From an uncultured Oscillospiraceae bacterium (GTDB taxonomy: Bacteria > Bacillota > Clostridia > Oscillospirales > Acutalibacteraceae): a stretch of 9,637 bases of DNA. The stretch is from assembly GCA_900553525.1 (NCBI GenBank), contig USDZ01000056.1, forward strand, positions 1 to 9,637, in the 5' to 3' direction. The translations under genes and the position numbers were made by a program. The notes beneath the pieces are model-generated. The model was not told the origin of the DNA, did not search any database, and saw only the letters and a program-made list of their open reading frames with translations. Positions within the stretch are counted from its first letter, which is position 1. Each line of letters begins with the position of its first letter. Below are positions 5,815-9,637 of this stretch, one piece after another.

Positions 5815-6729
5815 ATGTCTGAAGGGATTCAAGAAACTTCGGTTGAATCAAGTTCGTTCACCTCAATGACAATTGCGGAAAAAAACGGCAATACCCTGAT
5901 CAATATGGGCCGACACCATATCGTTGGCCCATATACGGCGGATATTCATGTCCATCCGCAGCTAGAGATTTCCTGTGTATTAAAGGGACAATGCCTCTAC
6001 CATGTAGGCGAGCGGGTGTATGATATTCGCCCGGGAGATGTCTTTCTATTTAACAACACCGATCCGCATGGGCTTGTGCTGGAAGACGGTCAGTCCATCA
6101 CCCATTTGGTGATTCATTTTTATCCATCTTTTATCTGGAACGCTCTGTCCAGCGACCTTGATTACAATTTTCTCCTAATTTTTTTCCAAAGAAGCCATAC
6201 ATTCAGCCACCGCTTGGATCGAAATAATCCGGCAACTCATCGGATAGCCGAATTGATGCAGGAAATATATCATGAATTTCTTGAACAGCGCGTGTGCTAT
6301 GAACTTATCGTCAAGATTAAATTACAAACGATTTTCACTGAAATCATCCGCAATTATGACTACATTGACAGAAATAAGACGGGCCGTTCCTTACATGAAA
6401 CGGATATCGCCCAGCTTAATGCGGTTCTACAGTATATTAATGAACATCTTGACAGCGAGTTGCGCCTTGCCCATCTTGCCTCCATTGCCCACGTCAGTCC
6501 TGCTTACTTTTCCACCCTTTTTAAACGATTCAACGGGCTGTCTCCAGTGGAATATATTGTACATAAACGGATTCAGAGGGCCATTGAACTGATCTGCACT
6601 ACAGACATGAGCATGACGGAAGTCGCCATGGCCTGCGGGTTTAACAACAGCACCAATTTTTATAAATCTTTTCGTAAAGTGACCGGACGCACACCGGTCT
6701 CCTATCGGCGGAATCCCGGGCTTTTGTAA
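5815..6729 (+). CDS. AraC-family transcriptional regulator (cupin sensor plus AraC DNA-binding domain)
   Basis: A 304-residue AraC/XylS-type regulator. The N-terminal cupin sensor domain spans roughly residues 35-115. It has the HxHxxxE pattern (His45, His47, Glu51 in IHVHPQLE), a PGD turn at 73-75, and DPHGLVLE, where a ligand (often a sugar) would bind. The C-terminal domain (about 205-300) holds two helix-turn-helix units, LRLAHLASIAHVSPAYFSTLF and MSMTEVAMACGF, ending in FYKSFRKVTGRTPVSYRR, the AraC signature region. The start at 5815 follows GGAGGT by 6 bases; the in-frame ATG at 5794 sits at the predicted transcription start. The gene stands alone and is divergent from the Asn/Gln-rich small gene. 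There is no sugar-use operon within the window, so its targets and ligand are unknown. It may regulate itself or a distant locus. Confidence 0.93.
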   Translation: MSEGIQETSVESSSFTSMTIAEKNGNTLINMGRHHIVGPYTADIHVHPQLEISCVLKGQCLYHVGERVYDIRPGDVFLFNNTDPHGLVLEDGQSITHLVIHFYPSFIWNALSSDLDYNFLLIFFQRSHTFSHRLDRNNPATHRIAELMQEIYHEFLEQRVCYELIVKIKLQTIFTEIIRNYDYIDRNKTGRSLHETDIAQLNAVLQYINEHLDSELRLAHLASIAHVSPAYFSTLFKRFNGLSPVEYIVHKRIQRAIELICTTDMSMTEVAMACGFNNSTNFYKSFRKVTGRTPVSYRRNPGLL

Positions 6730-6731
6730 AG

Positions 6732-6790
6732 AGAGCCATCCCCTGATCTTGACTTGAACGTCATTGGATGGCATAGAAAGGGGTGGCTCT
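6732..6790 (+). promoter_or_regulatory. Two mutually exclusive hairpins covering the start of the alkD-like gene
   Basis: The arm at 6732-6744 (AGAGCCATCCCCT) can pair with 6779-6790 (AGGGGTGGCTCT) as 12 base pairs with one bulged T, burying the GGGG stretch and the GTG start at 6783. Part of the same arm, GCCATCC (6735-6741), can instead pair perfectly with GGATGGC (6766-6772), leaving the start exposed. It could be a translational control, or in its first form a weak end structure for the AraC-family mRNA. No T-tract follows. Confidence 0.35.
6749..6777 (+). promoter_or_regulatory. Weak candidate promoter for the alkD-like gene
   Basis: TTGACT (6749-6754) is a good -35 element, but the hexamer 17 bases downstream, CATAGA (6772-6777), is a poor -10. 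If used, transcription would begin at about 6784, almost on the GTG start at 6783. The alternative is read-through from the AraC-family gene. Confidence 0.2.
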
Positions 6791-7520
6791 AATAAACCAG
6801 TCGTTGCGTCATCGTTTGGAAAGCCTTGCCGAACCGGACTATCAAGCTTTTTCTTCTGGTCTGTTGCCAAAGGGAACCCCGTTGCTCGGTGTCCGGCTTC
6901 CGCTACTGCGAAAAATCGCCCGAGAGTTGGCCCGGAAAGACTGGCATTTTTATCTAGACACAGCTTCAAACGATAGTTTTGAGGAAATTCTTCTTCAAGG
7001 TATGGTAATCGGATATGCCGATATGCCTGTGGATGAACGGCAGTCCCGCACGGTTGTATTTGTGCCCAAAATCGACAACTGGTCAGTTTGCGACAGTTTC
7101 TGTTCCGGATTGAAAGCTGTACACGAGCATCCGGAATCGTGGTGGTCTTTCCTTCAACCTTATCTGGCCAGTCAACAAACCTACGCCGTCCGGTTTGGGG
7201 TTGTGATGTTGCTGCTTTATTTTATAGATGAGGATCATCTGTCCGCCGTGTTGTCTCTGTTAGGTCGGGTGGAATGCAGAGAGCCGGCAGCCCGAACCGC
7301 TGTATCCTGGGCGGCGGCGGAATGTTATATCCGTTTTCCAGATCTGACAGAGGCGTTTTTATTAGGCGGAAATCTGGAACTGCCTGTTCTTCGCGGAACC
7401 CTGCAAAAAATATTGGAGTCCCATCGAATAAGCAATGGCGACAGGGACCGAATTCGGTTATGGCGCAATTCTCTCAGTAAGGAAAGGGATACAGGTTTCC
7501 GGTACTCTATCTCTGTATAA
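6783..7520 (+). CDS. DNA alkylation repair protein, AlkD-like (HEAT-repeat DNA glycosylase)
   Basis: A 245-residue all-helical protein of the AlkD family, which excises positively charged N3- and N7-alkylpurines from DNA without flipping the base. The residues that matter in Bacillus cereus AlkD (Trp109, Asp113, Arg148, Trp187) have counterparts at similar spacing. These are Trp100 and Asp104 in KIDNWSVCDSFC, Arg137 in YAVRFGVV, and Trp176 in AVSWAAAECY. The N-terminus also fits (SSGLLPKGTPLLGVRLPLLRKIAREL). The frame has a stop at 6774-6776, so translation must begin after it. GTG 6783 is the first start available, but the purine stretch AAAGGGG overlaps it, leaving no normal ribosome binding site spacing. 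TTG 6804 is the alternative. The start region can fold into hairpins. It lies 53 bases after the AraC-family gene and 65 bases before the lactate dehydrogenase gene. Confidence 0.85.
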   Translation: MALINQSLRHRLESLAEPDYQAFSSGLLPKGTPLLGVRLPLLRKIARELARKDWHFYLDTASNDSFEEILLQGMVIGYADMPVDERQSRTVVFVPKIDNWSVCDSFCSGLKAVHEHPESWWSFLQPYLASQQTYAVRFGVVMLLLYFIDEDHLSAVLSLLGRVECREPAARTAVSWAAAECYIRFPDLTEAFLLGGNLELPVLRGTLQKILESHRISNGDRDRIRLWRNSLSKERDTGFRYSISV

Positions 7521-7537
7521 CCTCATCGTTTACCGTG

Positions 7538-7543
7538 TATACT
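7538..7543 (+). promoter_or_regulatory. Candidate -10 element upstream of the lactate dehydrogenase gene
   Basis: TATACT matches the sigma-A -10 consensus at five of six bases and lies 42 bases before the start codon. The -35 position (GTATAA) is poor, so this promoter is weak, needs an activator, or is not real. Co-transcription with the alkD-like gene is the alternative. Confidence 0.3.
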
Positions 7544-7585
7544 AAGACGGGTTGATTTGCCACGGCAATAGGGGAGGAATGCACG

Positions 7586-8539
7586 ATGTCTAGGGATAAC
7601 CGAAAAGTGGTCCTGGTGGGAACCGGCATGGTGGGGATGAGCTATGCCTATGCTCTTCTCAATCAAAACGCCTGTGATGAATTGGTGCTTATAGATCTGA
7701 ATAAGGAGCGGGCTTTGGGAGAGGCGATGGATCTCAACCACGGTTTGGCTTTCTCCGCTTCCCATATGAAAATCATTGCAGGGGACTATTCCGATTGCGA
7801 AAATGCCGATATTGTTGTTATCTGTGCCGGTGTTGCGCAAAAACCCGGGGAGTCCCGACTGGATCTCCTTCAACGGAACGCCAAGGTATTTCGTTCTATC
7901 GTAGGCCCGGTTACGGAGTCCGGCTTCAATGGCATCTTCCTGGTTGCGACCAATCCGGTCGATATCATGACCCGTATCACCTGCGTTCTTTCCGGCTTTA
8001 ATCCCCGCCGGGTGCTGGGGAGCGGTACAGCTTTGGATACTGCCCGGCTCCGCTATCTTCTGGGAGAATATTTTTCCGTCGATCCTCGGAACATGCACGC
8101 CTATGTGATGGGAGAACATGGAGACAGCGAATTCGTCCCCTGGTCCCAGGCGATGCTCGCCACAAAACCTATTTTGGATGTCTGCCGGGATTCAAACGGC
8201 CGATGTGCTGTAGAAGACATGGAAAAAATCAGCGAGGAGGTCCGAGGCGCGGCCCAGCAAATTATCAAAGCGAAAAACGCCACCTATTATGGAATCGGTA
8301 TGGCCCTCGTTCGGATCACGCGTGCGATTTTCGGCGATGAGAGCAGTGTGTTGACGGTTTCCGCCATGCTCCGGGGCGAATACGGAGAAAGCGATGTCTT
8401 TACCGGCGTGCCCTGTATTGTCAACCGAAACGGAATTCAGCGGGTACTGTCCCTCTCTTTAAATGAAGAGGAATCCGCCAAGTTCCATCAGTCCTGTGAA
8501 ACATTGCGTCAAGTGTATAACGAACTGAAGTTATCTTGA
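7586..8539 (+). CDS. ldh: L-lactate dehydrogenase
   Basis: A 317-residue NAD-dependent L-lactate dehydrogenase, which reduces pyruvate to lactate and regenerates NAD+ in fermentation. The NAD motif is GTGMVG (12-17). The mobile loop reads AGVAQKPGESR, with Gln85 at the substrate-specificity position (102 in LDH numbering) and Arg91 as the loop arginine. Asp151 and Arg154 (LDTARLR) and His178 (MGEHGDS) form the active site, and NATYYGIG supplies the pocket Thr. Arg156 and His171 correspond to the fructose-1,6-bisphosphate site of Bacillus LDH, so allosteric activation is plausible. The ATG is preceded by GGGGAGG at 8 bases. The gene is followed by a strong terminator. It is clearly a paralogue of the dehydrogenase at 4119-5069 but differs at the specificity residue, so the two probably handle different 2-oxo acids. 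Confidence 0.95.
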   Translation: MSRDNRKVVLVGTGMVGMSYAYALLNQNACDELVLIDLNKERALGEAMDLNHGLAFSASHMKIIAGDYSDCENADIVVICAGVAQKPGESRLDLLQRNAKVFRSIVGPVTESGFNGIFLVATNPVDIMTRITCVLSGFNPRRVLGSGTALDTARLRYLLGEYFSVDPRNMHAYVMGEHGDSEFVPWSQAMLATKPILDVCRDSNGRCAVEDMEKISEEVRGAAQQIIKAKNATYYGIGMALVRITRAIFGDESSVLTVSAMLRGEYGESDVFTGVPCIVNRNGIQRVLSLSLNEEESAKFHQSCETLRQVYNELKLS

Positions 8540-8591
8540 GGGACTGATCCTTTCAATTCGTATTTTCAAATGATGCATTTTACATTTAATG

Positions 8592-8625
8592 ACTCCCGGA
8601 AGCCATCTGGCTTCCGGGAGTTTTT
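8592..8625 (+). terminator. Rho-independent terminator of the lactate dehydrogenase gene
   Basis: A perfect 14-bp inverted repeat, ACTCCCGGAAGCCA (8592-8605) with its complement at 8608-8621, is followed by a run of five T ending at 8625. It lies 52 bases after the LDH stop. On the minus strand it is followed only by CATTAAATG, so it acts mainly rightward, although the feoB gene converges on it. Confidence 0.93.
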
Positions 8626-8672
8626 ACAGCAGGGATTCAAGCGTATCTTATACAAACTCGGCAGAGATTCCA

Positions 8673-9637
8673 TCAGCCGATTCCGCACAGGTGTGCTGCG
8701 GTGGCGATCAGGAAGCAGAAGGTCATACCAACTGCGGTGGGGATGAGGATGGATGCCGCCGTCCATTTCAAGCTCGCCGTTTCTTTGTGTATCGTCATAC
8801 AGGTGGTGGAACAGGGCCAATGCATCAGGGAAAAAAGCAGAGTGCAAATCGCCGTCACAGGGGTCCAGCCGTTCGCCGTCAGCAGGGTATGCAGTTCGGA
8901 CAGATTATTCATATCGGTCAGGGTCCCCTCTGCCATGTAAGCCATGATGATGATGGGAAACACCACCTCGTTTGCTGGGAAGCCAAGAATAAAAGCCATC
9001 AGGATCACACCGTCCATGCCGAGAAGGTGGGCAAAAGGATCCAAAAAGGCGGAACAATGGGCCAGGAGGCTCCTATCCCCCACCATCACATTGGCCATGA
9101 TCCAGATCAACAGACCAGCAGGAGCGGCAACCGACGCCGCCCTCCCCAATACGAACAGAGTACGGTCAAAAATGGATCGAACGATTACCTTGCCGATCTG
9201 GGGACGCCTATAAGGCGGCAGTTCCAGAGTAAAAGACGAAGGAACTCCTTTGAGAACGGTTTTGGATAGTAGACGGGATATAAACAAGGTCATCAAAATG
9301 CCCAGAAGAATGACTGCAGTAAGTACAACCGCCGACAGCAGAGAAGAGCCGAATCCCGCGCTGCTCCCAATGAAAAACATGGAGATAATCGCAATCATGG
9401 TTGGAAAACGTCCGTTGCAGGGAACAAAACTGTTGGTGATGGTGGCGATCAGGCGCTCTCGGGGGGAATCAATAATCCGGCACCCTACCACTCCCGCAGC
9501 ATTACAGCCGAAACCCATCGCCATGGTTAAAGCCTGTTTCCCGCAGGTACAGGCTTTTTTGAAATATTTGTCCAGATTGAAAGCCACCCGCGGGAGATAG
9601 CCCAGGTCTTCCAAAAGAGTGAATAAAGGAAAAAATA
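8673..9637 (-). CDS. feoB: Ferrous iron transporter FeoB, C-terminal membrane part (5' end outside window)
   Basis: FeoB imports Fe(II) across the cytoplasmic membrane and is coupled to an N-terminal G-protein domain, which here lies beyond the right edge. The frame is open to position 9637, reading FFPLFTLLEDLGYLPRVAF, a hallmark of FeoB. Then come the gate region (ACTCGKQALTMAMGFGCN and SPRERLIATITNSFVPCNGRFP) and several hydrophobic membrane segments (for example MIAIISMFFIGSSAGF and LLSAVVLTAVILLGILMTLF). A C-terminal gate region follows with ILGFPANEVVFPI and LLFSLMHWPCSTTCMTI. Cysteines at the gates (CTCGK, GCN, PCNG, HWPCSTTC) are those expected of FeoB. About 320 residues are visible of a usual 600-700. 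The apparent start at 9614 is only an internal TTG codon. The stop at 8673-8675 is convergent with the lactate dehydrogenase gene. Confidence 0.95.
   Translation of the reverse strand, partial: FFPLFTLLEDLGYLPRVAFNLDKYFKKACTCGKQALTMAMGFGCNAAGVVGCRIIDSPRERLIATITNSFVPCNGRFPTMIAIISMFFIGSSAGFGSSLLSAVVLTAVILLGILMTLFISRLLSKTVLKGVPSSFTLELPPYRRPQIGKVIVRSIFDRTLFVLGRAASVAAPAGLLIWIMANVMVGDRSLLAHCSAFLDPFAHLLGMDGVILMAFILGFPANEVVFPIIIMAYMAEGTLTDMNNLSELHTLLTANGWTPVTAICTLLFSLMHWPCSTTCMTIHKETASLKWTAASILIPTAVGMTFCFLIATAAHLCGIG

Noticed and set aside
7523..8119. Minus-strand frame of 198 codons opposite the lactate dehydrogenase gene
   Set aside because: It is a shadow of a well-conserved enzyme and has no recognisable motifs.
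8589..9269. Plus-strand frame of 226 codons opposite feoB
   Set aside because: It starts inside the LDH terminator and runs antisense to conserved FeoB sequence.

Overview
The window looks like a piece of chromosome from an anaerobic, fermentative member of the Clostridia (Bacillota). The evidence is purine-rich Shine-Dalgarno sites of the AGGAGG type, sigma-A-like promoters with 17-bp spacers, a clostridial-type IS3-family element, and a gene set built around lactate/malate metabolism and ferrous iron uptake. Genus cannot be assigned from the sequence alone. Both ends cut through genes: recG on the left (3' part only) and feoB on the right (3' part only).

Layout, left to right. (1) Positions 2-781 (+): C-terminal part of the RecG branched-DNA helicase. 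(2) Positions about 829-1800 (-): a dead, internally deleted IS3-family insertion sequence bounded by 17-bp inverted repeats, with one in-frame stop and two frameshifts. (3) Positions 1951-2604 (-): a leaderless SGNH/GDSL hydrolase followed by a strong terminator. (4) Positions 2929-5069 (-): a two-gene operon of an LDH/MDH-family dehydrogenase and a malic enzyme, with its own promoter and a long 3' hairpin. (5) Positions 5469-5597 (-): a 42-residue protein made almost only of Asn and Gln, followed by a clear terminator. (6) Positions 5815-6729 (+): a divergent AraC-family regulator with a near-consensus promoter. (7) Positions 6783-7520 (+): an AlkD-like DNA glycosylase whose start codon lies inside a potential hairpin. 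(8) Positions 7586-8539 (+): a second LDH-family gene, a classical L-lactate dehydrogenase, followed by a textbook terminator. (9) Positions 8673-9637 (-): C-terminal membrane part of FeoB.

How the genes may work together: the most coherent theme is NADH-linked C3/C4 metabolism. The downstream LDH (7586-8539) has the Gln typical of lactate dehydrogenases at the substrate-specificity position. The LDH-like protein in the malic enzyme operon has Arg there, the residue typical of malate dehydrogenases. That operon therefore plausibly interconverts oxaloacetate, malate and pyruvate, while the other enzyme makes lactate. This is inference from one residue plus context. The remaining genes look like independent housekeeping or accessory units. 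I do not see a defence system, CRISPR array, prophage, tRNA or rRNA. The less ordinary items are the Asn/Gln-rich miniprotein, the paired LDH-family paralogues, the mutually exclusive hairpins at the alkD-like start, and the hybrid IS remnant.
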